A DNA stretch of 64,000 nt from Peromyscus leucopus. Taxonomy: Eukaryota; Chordata; Mammalia; Rodentia; Cricetidae. Under the pieces are notes generated by a model that did no database searches, was not told the origin of the DNA, and saw only the letters and a list, made by a program, of their open reading frames with translations. Position 1 is the first letter of the stretch. Each line of letters opens with the position of its first letter. Location: NCBI RefSeq assembly GCF_004664715.2, contig NC_051068.1, positions 52,431,453 through 52,495,452 on the forward strand, written 5' to 3'. This document shows, piece after piece, positions 34,541 to 45,445 of this stretch. The translations under genes and the position numbers were made by a program.

Positions 34541-34890
34541 GACAGAGGTGATTGACGAGCCTTTTTGTCCCTAAACACTCCCATATTTGCTTGTAACTAC
34601 CGTTTCTTGGCAACCGGACCAGCCAACCTTCATGAATGTGGCTTCCACCCTATTCGGAGGATTTTCAAGTTCCTCTGTTCTCCTACTTAGTGGAGAACTA
34701 AGGGAGGCCTTTTCAAAGACTCCAGTAGCTCAACGCGGGAAGCATCCTTCCTATTCGGGCAGGGCTGCATGGCTTCTTGGCAGGCAAGGTAGTGAGTTAA
34801 CACTGCTAGCGCTTTGCCATCGATTGTGTGACTTTTGTCGTGTGTGTCTAAGCTGATTAGTCCCTGGGGTGACTTTGGCTTCCAAAGCGT
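34541..34890. promoter_or_regulatory. Candidate regulatory segment, CpG-richer unique DNA
   Basis: About 350 bp with 12 CpG dinucleotides by my count, in a neighbourhood where CpG is scarce outside young SINEs. It shows no repeat family. GTTTCTTGGCAAC at 34602-34614 resembles an RFX-type X-box with one perfect half (GGCAAC). Other short motifs are AGCGCT and ATCGAT. Retained CpGs suggest low germline methylation or recent non-repeat origin, so an enhancer or minor promoter is conceivable. This is inference from composition only. Confidence 0.3.
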
Positions 34891-37800
34891 TATTTCTTTT
34901 GACAGCTTACTGTGGGGGCAGATGTCTGGACAACAGATAAACTTCTTACCCCTTATTTCTCTTTGGTTTCTGCTGACCTATTTTTAAAGTGCCTTGCAGA
35001 CCTATAAGCGTAAGGCCCTGATTTATAAGGTTTTGAGTTGTTCATTTAGGGACCAACCCCTATTGGTAAGCAGGAAACAATAACTGGAAATGTGCACATC
35101 CCTCCGCTCTCTGGTTTCATGGTAAATTTCAGAATCTGTCTCCACAATCTGAAATTTGTTGTAGCCTTTTCACATCGGGTAGCTATTCTTGCTCAGCCTG
35201 TATTATTCCGGTCTCAAAACAGAAGTATCTAAGCATCTTACCTCGTTCTTCTTGATGAGTTCGTCTTCAGCTTTACTTTCTATAATTTCCTTTCACGTAT
35301 TCAAAGTCTCACCCCAAATCAGTGTTGGCTTCCTGGCACCTCCCAGTGAATTCCAGGTTCTATGCCTTGACTTTTGATCCACTACTGACATTCTATAATT
35401 GTATGCAATCTAACTCAAAATTAATATTTTAGCAACTCTTAGTGGTTGTGATGTATCGATCTTTTATCCTCACAATTTCATCAATTTTGATATAGCAATA
35501 CTTAGTATTTCATATATATATATTGTCAAGCAGACTGTAATTTGCTAATAAAATTCATCTTTCTAATGAGTATGGTGACAAATTCCTGTAATAGTAGAAC
35601 TCAAGACACTGAGGCAATTGTAAATTGGAGGCCTACATGGTTTAAACAATGAGACTGTATGTTTTGTTTACAATGTCATTTTGAAGGAAAATTACTGACA
35701 AACTACAAACCAATCCCAACTCTCATTCTCATAGGCTGTAGTCACTGTAACTAGTATTCTGTTTCCATAGTGCCTGTGGGAGTTAGTTTTTGGTTTTTGT
35801 TTTCTGATAGAGATTATTAATATACTAGTCAAAATCTAAAAGCACATATCCTTCAGTCTAATTATTTCCCTATTATGTATCTATTATACAATAACTTTCC
35901 AAGCAAATAAAATGGTTGGCATTGCTTAATGTTCTATTGCAGTGACAAAATCAGAATCCAATTAGGTACCCATCATTAATATGAGAGTAAATATGTTTTG
36001 AAATATTCTTATACTACTGGACTCAACATATCCCTCAAATATATGTTTGTGTCCATCAGTGGCACTTATATGAAACTTTGTCAATAAATACATAAACAAA
36101 AAATAGTAATTAAAAATATACATTATACACTTAATAAAAATAAATTCATTGAAAAATTCTGGAAGTATTTGGTATACCTTGAAATTCTGTAGGCAGGAGA
36201 TATATTCAAGCAACACAGACAAAGGAATTAATTCTATGTATTTATTTTATCTTATTATTTTGCTTATTAATGCTTTTGAAAAAGAATATGTTCACATTTT
36301 ATCAGCTTATAAACATTATTAGTCACACAGTAGATTGTGTAATGTGGATATGTTTTATTATTTATTTACTTTTATTACAACTGTATCAGATGAAATAGTT
36401 TGAGAATCCCCCTAAGTTGCTGATATATTTTTATACTGGTGGCATAATTAGAAGTGTTCCAGGCAGTACCTGTATGAGTCCCATGTTGGGTATAAGACTC
36501 AACTTGGGCTATCATATTCCATAACAGATATTAGTATCAGTATAACTCAGGAGTATAATAATTGGAGTTTAAAGTCCACACGTTAATAGATATTGAGAAC
36601 ATACAAAATAAGAAAGGATGTTGATTCACTTCTCAAACAAACTGAATATTATGAGATCACCAAGGCAGGCACTTTTAGGATGGGTTAATGTGACCAGGAC
36701 AAGCTTTTTATGATTGTTTTATATTTTCCCCTTATAGTTGTACTATGTGCATTCATGGAACTATTGAAAAGAAGGAGGGGACATGATTCACAAATCAAGG
36801 CTTAAGTTTCTTCAAGCATAGCTTCCACCCATCTGTCAAACATCTTGAAGACAAAATGGTGACACCATGCAAATCAACATCTAAAATTGATCCCAACCTT
36901 GAGTGAGTACTACGCTAATGACGGACCTGCACAAAAGACATTCATTAACACAGGGCATCAACCTCCCAGTACTAAAATGAAATATAGCTTTGTTTAAAGA
37001 AATAAAGTGCATTTATTTCTAGCTAGGAAAAGAATCTGATTATGTATAATCACAAAATAAAAATTTAACCATCTACTTACATAGTAGTGGTGGTATATTC
37101 AAGATATATAAAAAGAATTCATTTTGTTTTCATTCTCCAGCTATTGTGAATAAAATGAGAAAGAACATGGCTGACAAGTAACTGTATATACTTATAAATG
37201 TAATTTGGAAATCAGAGAACTACTAAACCTTACCCATTTAACCTTGCCCATATAAATTGTAAGAGACTACTCCAAATGTGCTTCATTAATATTCTGAGAT
37301 ACACAGCACATCCTTGCAGAAAAAAAAATGATTGGATAAACAAAACACAAAACCTACACCTCTGCCAATCTGTAAATGCACAGTACCATGTGGCTAACTA
37401 TGAGTTCAGCACTGTACAGCACATCCCTATAATATATTTTTCTTCCTGTTATTTCAGATTCTCATCTTTACAATTTAGTACCTAATTCTGCTGTGCCTCT
37501 CTGTGCTTAGCCAATTCTTTTCCACCACAATTATCCACTAAGTCTCCTCAGCATATGGGGCTCATTATTCAAATCCACTGAAAGGATGGATTTAGGGACT
37601 GGTGATTATACCATAGTGATTTATACAGGTCTCCTTAGAATTGGACCTTTTTACATGTGCTAATGGCCAGCCCCCTGTTACATCATTCTCCCCTTAATGA
37701 TGAGGGAGAGGAAATGCAAAACATCTATTTATAAAGTTTCTGTATCCAGCTTATTTTAAAGGTAGGAAGTACTGACCATCACACTGACTCACTACCCTTC

Positions 37801-38867
37801 ACTTTCCCAAATTGGCAAAGCTGTTACAGTGTCTTCATTGTTTGCTTATTGAGTTAAATGCAGTCATTAGGTTTATGCTATGTTGACATCGTTCCTTAAA
37901 GCTAAAGTTCCATGCTTATTTTTAATCCTCTTTTTTGACGTATGCATTATCCCCCAGTTATAAAATGTTAGGAGACTCTTAACACATTCGTTATGTCTTC
38001 AATCACTTTCCTGTTAAGACACAAAAAGGCCTCTGTCCTTGAGACAGTAACTCACATCTTGGATAGGACAATAAGATTTAAATAAATGAGGCATTTGAAT
38101 GAAACATGGACATTTGTGATGAAAACTATTTCTTCAAAAAAGAAACATCCCTGTTATATCTAATTAAAGTCTTTCAAACGAAGTGTGATTCCTGACATCA
38201 TTTAATTATGCTTTTAAAAGTTCAAAGCAATTTTGCTCAGTTTTATATATATTTTTAATCAAAAATTCTATGCTGAAAAATTCTATGTTGCTTTTGAGTT
38301 TTCTCTGTTAAGATTGGTATCAGGACATGCAGTGATGTAAAAACAAGTATTTCATTTGTTTATTTGTGTGGGGGCAGGAAATCAGGTAGAATATGGTTGG
38401 GCAAAAGCCTGGGAGGTAGTACTTGAGGAGGCCAGAGAAAAACATTCAGGAGTTGGTTTACTACTTCCACCCTGTGGGTATGACCTAAGTTATCAAATTT
38501 AAGTTACCAGAATTCCAGGCAAGCACCTCAACTCATTCAGCCATCTTGGTTTTTATGTCTTTGTTTGTTTATTTGTTTTCATTTTTGTTTTGTTATTGTT
38601 GTTTGTTTGTTTTTATATCAACCATCAATGCTGAAAGTCTCTTGGTAGAGGCAAAGTCCCTTACCTTGCTCTTACTTCAAATTTTAAATACAAGTTTGGG
38701 ATATCAGATTGCTGTTACTTCAGATTTTAAATACGTTTGGGGTTCTCGAAACTGTCTTTATTTCTTCCATGCTGACTCCAAATACAATGGTCCTTTCTGC
38801 CTGTTGTATTTTAATAATGCCCTGTAACAGCTTACAGAGCTCAGCAAAGCTCTATACTCCAAGGCTT
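34891..38867. other. Long repeat-poor stretch
   Basis: Nearly 4 kb with little recognisable repeat DNA. Exceptions are a possible degenerate Alu/B1-superfamily SINE at 35571-35670 (GTGACAAATTCCTGTAATAG, GGCAATTGTAAATTGGAGG), a short possible antisense L1 scrap near 37130-37195, and a direct repeat of TTACTTCA(A/G)ATTTTAAATAC near 38672 and 38716. No coding exon or RNA gene is visible. Confidence 0.45.
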
Positions 38868-39351
38868 TGTAGCACAGATTCTAATTGGTCTTAATAATAA
38901 AATCCCAGGGTCAGATATAGGGGTAAATGCTGAAAGATTAGAAAGACAAAAGAGCAAGCCACAGCAATCACCTCTTACTTATCCAACTCCTTAGCCTGAA
39001 AGAGAGCAAGCTCCTGTCTCTTCCCATCTTATATTCTTCTCTCTGCCCAGCCATATCACTTCCTGTCTCCACCTCCCTAGTGCTGGAATTAAAGGCATGA
39101 GATCTTAAGTGCTGAGATCAAAGCTGTGTACTACCACTGCCTGACTCTGTTTCTCTTTTAGACTGGATCAATCTTGTGTAGCCCAGTGTGGCATTAACTC
39201 ACAGAGATCTGTCTGCCTCTGCCTCCCGAATGCTGGGATTAAAGGTGTGCGCCACCACTACCTGGCCTCTATGGCTAACTAGTGGCTTAGCTCTGGACTC
39301 TGATCTTCAGGCAAGCTTTGTTTGCTAGATAACAAACAAAATATCACCACA
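38868..39351 (-). mobile_element. 3' LTR (TGTGGTGATAT family) containing B1-like sequence
   Basis: In reverse complement it begins TGTGGTGATATTTTG and ends GAATCTGTGCTACA. The middle is a B1-like segment (TGTCTGCCTCTGCCTCCCG and GGATTAAAGGTGTGCGCC on the plus strand). Just outside its right edge, TTTCCCATTTTATG is the complement of a decayed polypurine tract, so internal DNA follows to the right. Related to 28577-29060, 45446-45970 and 47371-47782. Confidence 0.8.
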
Positions 39352-39560
39352 TTTCCCATTTTATGTCTAAAACAAAAAAGAATGTTATAACTAATAAAAG
39401 AGAAACTATATACAATAAGTATAATGACTATATACGATATATATATATATATAAGCAATAATTACATTAACAACTGACAAATTTAGAGAAACTACTCCAT
39501 ATCTACCCTATCTTGGTGAGTCCAAAAGGTTGTACCTAATTCACTTTCTATTCTAACTTG
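39352..39560 (-). mobile_element. LTR-element internal DNA (left piece)
   Basis: AT-rich, non-coding internal DNA beside its 3' LTR. ACCCTATCTTGGTGAGTCC and AAGGTTGTACCTAATTC resemble the internal DNA at 62870-62930, and the continuation at 40376 resembles 46800-46970. It is interrupted by a solo LTR at 39561. Confidence 0.65.
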
Positions 39561-40010
39561 TGGGAGGGTCAGGGAGCCAGACAAGAGCCTTGACAGATTT
39601 CTAACAGCCCTGCCAGGGACCAGGCCTTAGTTTTGGTTTTCTGGAACTAACTTGAGCTGAGCAAGCAGTTCTCAGGAAGACAACAGCTCAGGGGAAATCA
39701 CTCAACAGGTGCCCCACAGCCTTCTGCTGGCTAAAGATAGCTTTCCCTACCCTGACACTGGAAAGTCCCTAACCACTAGAGCCTCCCACTAATCAGCCCT
39801 CAGACTGATATTTTCTTCATCAATCAGCTCCAGACTAATCCCTCCTCCCAGAATTTCCCCTAACTCTGCTTAAAAGGGGCTTCGGACCTTCATTGGGGGT
39901 TGCCATTTGCTACCCCAACATGTTGGCAGTTTTTTAATAAAGGCTTTTGCTGGTTGCATACATGATTGTTGGTCTTCTTTTAGGACACTTCTCTTAGACC
40001 CTAACACTTG
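39556..40010 (+). mobile_element. Solo LTR, second type, with TATA and AATAAA
   Basis: LTR body 39561-40005, from TGGGAGGGTCAGGGAGCC to CTTAGACCCTAAC, bounded by ACTTG at 39556-39560 and 40006-40010. It carries CTGCTTAAAAGGGGC as TATA-like box and TTTTTTAATAAAGGC as poly(A) signal about 80 bp downstream, the spacing of a retroviral U3-R. It is unrelated to the other LTRs in the window and more GC-rich. It inserted into the older LTR-element internal DNA. TG start is present, but the end is AAC rather than CA, so the border may be off by a base or two. Confidence 0.75.
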
Positions 40011-40015
40011 CAATA

Positions 40016-40205
40016 CCAAAATTATTTATTTATTTATTTATTTTTGGTTTTTTGAGACAGGGTTTCTCTGTGTAGCTTTGCGCCTTTCCTGGAACTCACT
40101 TGGTAGTCCAGACTGGCCTCGAACTCACAGAGATCCACCTGCCTCTGCCTCCCGAGTGCTGGGATTAAAGGCATGCGCCACCACCACCCGGCGCCAAAAT
40201 TATTT
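40016..40205 (-). mobile_element. B1 SINE, antisense, first of a tandem pair
   Basis: TTTATTTATT tail region, GGTTTTTTGAGACAGGG, GTAGCTTTGCGCC, then GCATGCGCCACCACCACCC. Bounded by CCAAAATTATTT at 40016-40027 and 40194-40205. Confidence 0.93.
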
Positions 40206-40375
40206 TTTTTTTTTTGGCTTTTTGAGACAGGGTTTCTCTGTGTAGCTTTGCGCCTTTCCTGGAACTCACTTGGTAGACCAGGCTGGCCTCGAACTCACAG
40301 AGATCCTCCTGGCTCTGCCTCCCGAGTGCTGGGATTAAAGGCGTGCGCCACCACCGCCCGGCGCCAAAATTATTT
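40194..40375 (-). mobile_element. B1 SINE, antisense, second of a tandem pair
   Basis: A second near-consensus B1 in the same orientation, bounded by CCAAAATTATTT at 40194-40205 and 40364-40375. It shares the middle copy of the flank with its neighbour. The two B1s differ at several positions (for example CCACCTGCC against CCTCCTGGC), so they are not a very recent exact duplication. Confidence 0.93.
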
Positions 40376-40595
40376 TTTAAAGTCTCTCAACCTCTAATAC
40401 TTTACATTTCTTTAGTGAATTTCTTTTCTGAATCTGGAAATAAGGAAAACTATAACTATAATTATAGTCTTAACTCCATCAGAGACCCAAGAAGTAGAAG
40501 GAAATAATATTAACTGAGTAAGTAAGAAGTGCAAGCAAGCAATTTCCAAAAAAATGACAGAAACAGCTGGCTGCCTGGACAGTCATCCAAGGTTC
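40376..40595 (-). mobile_element. LTR-element internal DNA (right piece)
   Basis: CTATAACTATAATTATAGTC, CATCAGAGACCCAAGAAG, GACAGAAACAGCTGGCTGCC and TGGACAGTCATCCAAGG parallel 46810-46960, so it is internal DNA of the same superfamily. It ends where L1 sequence begins. Confidence 0.65.
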
Positions 40596-40952
40596 CTCTG
40601 CAAACAAAGATGCAACAAAGAAAGAGAGCTACAGAGCGATCTTCCTCATGAACATTGATGCAAAAATACTCAATAAAATACTGGCAAACAGACTCCAAGA
40701 ACACATCAGAACAATTATCCACCATGATCAATTAGGCTTCATCCCAGGGATGCAGGGGTGGTTCAACATACGAAAGTCCATCAATGTAATACATCATATA
40801 AACAAACTCAAAGAAAAAAAACCACATGATCATCTCACTAGATGCAGAAAAGGCATTTGACAAAATCCAACACCCCTTCATGATAAAAAGTCTTGGAGCC
40901 ATCAGGAATACAGGGAACATACCTAAACATAATAAAGGCAATATATAGAAAA
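40596..40952 (+). mobile_element. LINE-1 ORF2 reverse-transcriptase fragment
   Basis: A 70-codon frame from 40648 shows typical L1 reverse transcriptase motifs, including [30 protein letters not shown] and HHINKLK. An extra base in an A run after this point shifts the frame. The next L1 block ([11 protein letters not shown]) is legible in another frame, and the homology ends near AATATATAGAAA. The catalytic YxDD region is not present. It is truncated at both ends, without its own 3' UTR or poly(A), and abuts an LTR-element polypurine tract. Confidence 0.88.
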
Positions 40953-41364
40953 CCTTCCTTTTTAAAAGAAAGAAAAGGAGAAGTGCTGTGGATATCGCTT
41001 TGTATAAATAAAATGCTGATTGGCCATTAGCCAGGCAGGAAGTATAGTAGGGAGAAGCAGAGAAGAGAATTCTGGGAAGTGCAAGGCTGAGGCAGAGAGA
41101 CGCTGCCAGCCACAGCCATGAGAAGATGTTAAGATACTGGTAAGCCACGAGCCATGTGGCAACTTATAGATTAATAGAAATGGGTTGATTTAAGATATAA
41201 GAACAGTTAGCAAGAAGCCTGCCATAGCCATATAGTTTATAAATAATATAAGTCTCTGTGTGTTTACTTGGTTGGGTCTGAGCAGCTGTGGGACGGGTGC
41301 GTGAGAGAGATTTGAGATTTGTCCTGACCATGGGCCAAGCAGGACCAGGAAAACTCCAGCTACA
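40953..41364 (+). mobile_element. LTR (TGCTGTGG family) with polypurine remnant
   Basis: LTR 40984-41364, from TGCTGTGGATATCGC to CCAGCTACA. It has AATAAAATGCTGATTGGCC, AGCCAGGCAGGAAGTATAG, GCCACGAGCCATGTGGC, GGTTGATTTAAGATATAAG and TTGGTTGGGTCTGAGCAGC. The 31 bases before it, ending GAAAGAAAAGGAGAAG, align with the polypurine end of the internal region at 62768. The 138-codon minus-strand frame here is an artefact. Confidence 0.85.
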
Positions 41365-42994
41365 CGGTAGTCATTTCAAATGCTACAGTAGGTAATTTTT
41401 TTTTACTTATTTATGTAATTCTTTAATTTATGTAATTCTTTAAGTAAAGTCAACTGCACATAAAATCATGTGTTTGTATAAATTTGAAACTCCTGTAATA
41501 CTTTGCACTCTCCCTTGACTGAAATCATTCTCATCTATATCAAACTGACCACTGGTGATACACAAGAGTACTGATCTATGTGTTTTAACCTAGAAAAGTA
41601 TTTCTATACTGTCATTTTTAATATTATTTTTTACCCAAAAAGAAACTGAATATAGTACAAATTTGTGGATAAAATGTATAAGATGATGTGATTACTTAAT
41701 GAATTATAGTATTCATTCTGCTAACAGAAGAAAAAATCATCTAAATATGATCAGTCTCAAAAAATTATATTATTGTCTTTCAGACAGATAAAACATAGCA
41801 TTCATAATGTATTAAAGTTGTTCTGACTTTCCAGAGAGACCTGCCATTCAGCATATAAAATTTAAGTTGGTGTTTCTTGTCTCTTACATTGGAATAATTT
41901 TCATTGATGTTCATTTTAATTTGTATTAAATCCATGTATCAAACAAAGATTATCTATTCAAGGCTTGCAAATCATAATTGTTATTTAAAATCTAAGAAAT
42001 GTACTTCTTAACAACTAAGTATGGTAATGTGCAACATTGACCTTTATCCAACACTTTGATCGGATATATATCATGTTTCTTCATAATTATTGGTCATCCA
42101 AAAGGCCCTGGACAAAGATGAAACCTAAGCACAGTTCGTTGCATTCACACTTACCAGGGAACATGAAAAGAATTAGTTCATTTATGTATTTCAATATACC
42201 ATGTTTGAGATGATGTTCATGATTTCATTTCTGTATTGTCTCTAAAGCAATATATTTGAGCATTTCTTGGTGATTAGCTTAATATTTCCAACACAAAACT
42301 TTCAGTAGCACATAAGGATAGGTAATTATCTAACAGATGCTGTTTCATCAGCTTGCCCAGTCACTTTGGATGTGCTTTGTTGTTGCAAGCAGGTCTGCTG
42401 AAGGAAGTACTTATGTCTTTTTGTTTGTTTGTTTGTTTTTTGCCCCTTTTTACCTCTTTGCGATTATAAGATAATTACAAGATTTCTCGCTTCCCTTTCC
42501 TCTATATACCCCTCCCTGCTCACCTGCAAATTTATGGCCTCTTTTTTCACTAATTGTTATTGCATGCATGTATGTACATGCACATACATATATGCTGCTT
42601 TCGTTTGATTAAAAAGTAGTATTGTTTCTGTCAGAAATTATGATAGGTAGAAGTGAAGAAGGAACACATCTGAATTTTCCCAAGGTAACTGGTAACAAAA
42701 TATTGAGGAAATGTTTACACAGATAAGTAATGACCATGATAAATGAACCAATGTTGTGTAACATAAATATTATACAACTTTCTAAAAAATGAGGTTAAAA
42801 AATACAATACTAAGAAAAATAAGACCAAAGAAGGAATTTATGAGAGATCCTCAACTCGAGAATTCTTTACTTTCATGCTACATTCCCTCTTTCCATTAAA
42901 AGCATACCCACATATTTAGTTTGAATGAGATAAAACAACACCAAGTCTGCATAAACTTTTCTATCATATTTCAACAGAGTAAAAATTAAGAATT
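41365..42994. other. Unique AT-rich DNA
   Basis: About 1.6 kb. A duplicated TTTATGTAATTCTTTAA near 41411 and 41429 and a (GTTT)n run near 42421 are the only structures seen. Confidence 0.5.
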
Positions 42995-43155
42995 TGGATT
43001 GATGAAATGATTCAGCTGGTAAAGTACTGGGAATGCAAGCCTGAAGATCTGAGTTTGATTCCCAGAATCCAGACAAAGGCAAAAGGAGAAAATGAATCCA
43101 TGAAGTTTTCCTTTGACATGTGCTGGGAATATGTACCCCCATATACACAGATCGC
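42995..43155 (+). mobile_element. Diverged tRNA-derived SINE
   Basis: GATTGATGAAATGATTCAGC, GGTAAAGTACTGGGAATGC, AGCCTGAAGATCTGAG and TTTGATTCCCAGAATCC follow the head of ID/B2-like SINEs. The tail is degraded, ending ATACACAGATCGCAC. Confidence 0.65.
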
Positions 43156-43808
43156 ACATAATCATCATCATCATAGTAATAATAACATGTTTTTAATAAA
43201 AATAATTAAAATTATTTCAAAATAACATTTGAGTAAGTGCCAGAGATAGTGATAAAATCATATTATTCTGAGCTGAAATATTTTGTAATATTAAGATAAA
43301 GTACTAAGATAAAGCATAGAATGTTTACCACCTTCTCATCCTTCAACATCCTTAGTATAAGGGAAGACCAAATCCCAACTTTTCTTGATTTTTGTTGCTT
43401 TTGTTTTAAGCACAGTTGAGGAAATTAAAATTCTACTGGCCTTCCCATGTGTCAAAAATTCTGCAATTTTATATTAAATTCTGAGTTAAATAAATTTTAA
43501 AACTCCATAAAAATAAATCAGACTTGTTTTAGAGCTAACTAAACAGTCAAATTATACTTTTTTATTTATTGACTTTATTACCTAAGAATATCTTTAATCT
43601 TTCATTGTGAAACAAAATTGAAAAGTTTGAGGTTATGTGCAAGTTATTTGACATTTGGGAGATTAAAAAACAGTTTATTGCATGTTATTCCCTTTAATAC
43701 TAACAATTGCCTCTAGACAATTGATCTCAACCATATGATTATGTACAACTTACTATAGAACATTAGACATGACTCACAGTTATGGTGTACATAATAGAAC
43801 TATGTATA

Positions 43809-43810
<2 letters not shown>
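43156..43810. other. No recognised feature
   Basis: AT-rich unique DNA. Confidence 0.45.

Positions 43811-43856
<46 letters not shown>
43811..43856. repeat. (GT)n microsatellite
   Basis: 23 uninterrupted GT units. Confidence 0.95.
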
Positions 43857-43857
<1 letters not shown>

Positions 43858-44069
43858 TACAATGCTGACTGTGGTTAAAGGCAATATAGTTAGATAGAAT
43901 CATGTGAAAATCAAATTCACAAGAAAATGGGGTTATCCCTACATTGTGTCGTATCTGAAAAGCCACCTCCAAAAAGAAAAAAAAAAAAAACACATGTGCA
44001 CTTGGCTACCTTGAGTACAATCTAATTTTAGCCTAAAATTTTTTATACAAAGAATTTAGGTTTAAAAAA

Positions 44070-44187
44070 CAAGCCAGGAAGTAGTGACTCACACCTTTCA
44101 TCCCAGCACTTGGGAGGCAGAGGCAATCAGATCTCTGTGAGTTCCAGGCCAGCTTGGTCTACAGAGTGAGTTCCAGAGAAACCTTGT

Positions 44188-44218
<31 letters not shown>

Positions 44219-44275
44219 TAAATAAATAAATGGATGGATGAATGAATTAATTAATTAATGAATAAATTAATAAAT
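44070..44275 (+). mobile_element. Diverged B1 SINE with simple-repeat tail
   Basis: AGCCAGGAAGTAGTGACTC, CCCAGCACTTGGGAGGCAG, GTGAGTTCCAGGCCAGC and GGTCTACAGAGTGAGTTCC form a B1 lacking the GGCGCAAAGC block of the young copies. The tail is (AAAC)n, then (AAAT)n and GGATGGATG/AATTAATT repeats. Confidence 0.88.
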
Positions 44276-44739
44276 AAAATAGAAAATAAGAATAATTAGC
44301 TCAGTTCTAAAGGCAAAATGTAGGCAATGATGACAACATAGTACCTCTCAATCCACAGATATTAGGTCAATTCACATCCGTTGAGGGATTCTCCTAAGAC
44401 CTCATGTAATGTTTACTATGAAGACAGGGACAAGATCATGAGATTGGAAAAATTACCCTTACCAAGCAGGGATGAAAGGAAGAAAAAGAGTGGAGTATGG
44501 AAAAGTACACATCTTCCCAGTCTTTGCTGACCTGTCTCTTTAATGAAAGACTGGAGGCAAGAGAAAATTAAGCATCTGCTTCAGGACAGCAAAATAGGCT
44601 TACCCTAAGGGAACTGGTAAGTAATCACTGCTGTTAGGTGAAGAGAACAGAAGAGTAATTCAGTATTAATGATATTGTGCCCTTGGCCATGCCATTAAGT
44701 ATTTCAACAAGCTCTTATTGTTAAATAAAACCTGGCAAG
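44276..44739. other. No recognised feature
   Basis: Unique DNA, no evident repeat. Confidence 0.45.
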
Positions 44740-45330
44740 ATGATTTTCAAATTTATTACAAAGACAATCCAAATTAACCAAAAATATTTTAAAAAGAAAA
44801 ATAAAGTTGAGGAAGCCATACTACATCGTTCTTAGATTTCCTGCTATTGCTGACCATCAAGATATGTATGTAATAGAAAAATGATATATCTATAGATCAA
44901 TAGAACTGAATTTTGAGTCTAGAAATACATTTCCAATTGGTTATGTATAAACACATAAGACAATACTGTGGAAAGGGTATAGGCATATGGAATCCATTAT
45001 AAAGCAATAAATATTGCTTATAAATTGGTTTATAAAGCAATAAATAAATTGGTTTATAAAGCAATAAATATTGCTTTATAAACCAATTTCCAATTGGTTA
45101 TGTATAAACACATAAGACAATACTGTGGAAAGGGTATAGGCATATGGAATCCATTATAAAGCAATAGCCCTCTATATACCAATAAAGAACTTTATATTCA
45201 TGCTTTTTACCTTACTTAGAAAAATAATTTAGAAACCATGGACATGATCCATTAAGGATCAGACCTATAAAATAGATGATCATTCTTTGTAAGATAAAAT
45301 GAAGTATATAAGATACAAAGACTATAGACT
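44740..45330 (+). mobile_element. Old LINE-1 ORF2 fragment
   Basis: Landmarks AACCAAAAATATTTTAAAAAG, GAGGAAGCCATACTACATC, TATAGATCAATAGAAC and TAAGGATCAGACCTATAAAAT follow L1 ORF2 downstream of the reverse transcriptase. It contains the 81-bp duplication and palindrome described separately. All frames are interrupted. Confidence 0.65.
44929..45166. repeat. 81-bp perfect direct repeat around AT-rich palindrome
   Basis: 44929-45009 and 45086-45166 are identical over 81 bp. Between them, a 23-bp unit containing TTGGTTTATAAAGCAATA is repeated in tandem (from 45023 and 45046). The stretch 45046-45089 is a palindrome with two perfect 21-bp arms and a 2-base AA centre. It lies inside an old, diverged L1, so identity of the two copies means the duplication is much younger than its host sequence. 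Confidence 0.95.
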
Positions 45331-45445
45331 AGCAAAAATTTTTAAACACCATAAATGTAATAAAGGTCTTGTAGATGAGAATATTAAGAATTAAAACATC
45401 GAGAATAGAGAATAAGAAAATAAAAGAGGAAAAAGACTGATAAAA

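Noticed and set aside
34587..34856. 89-codon plus-strand frame in the CpG-richer patch as a gene
   Set aside because: It could be an exon, but there is no supporting partner exon, domain or clear splice logic. I keep only the regulatory candidate.
40732..41148. 138-codon minus-strand open frame
   Set aside because: Antisense translation of L1 and LTR sequence.
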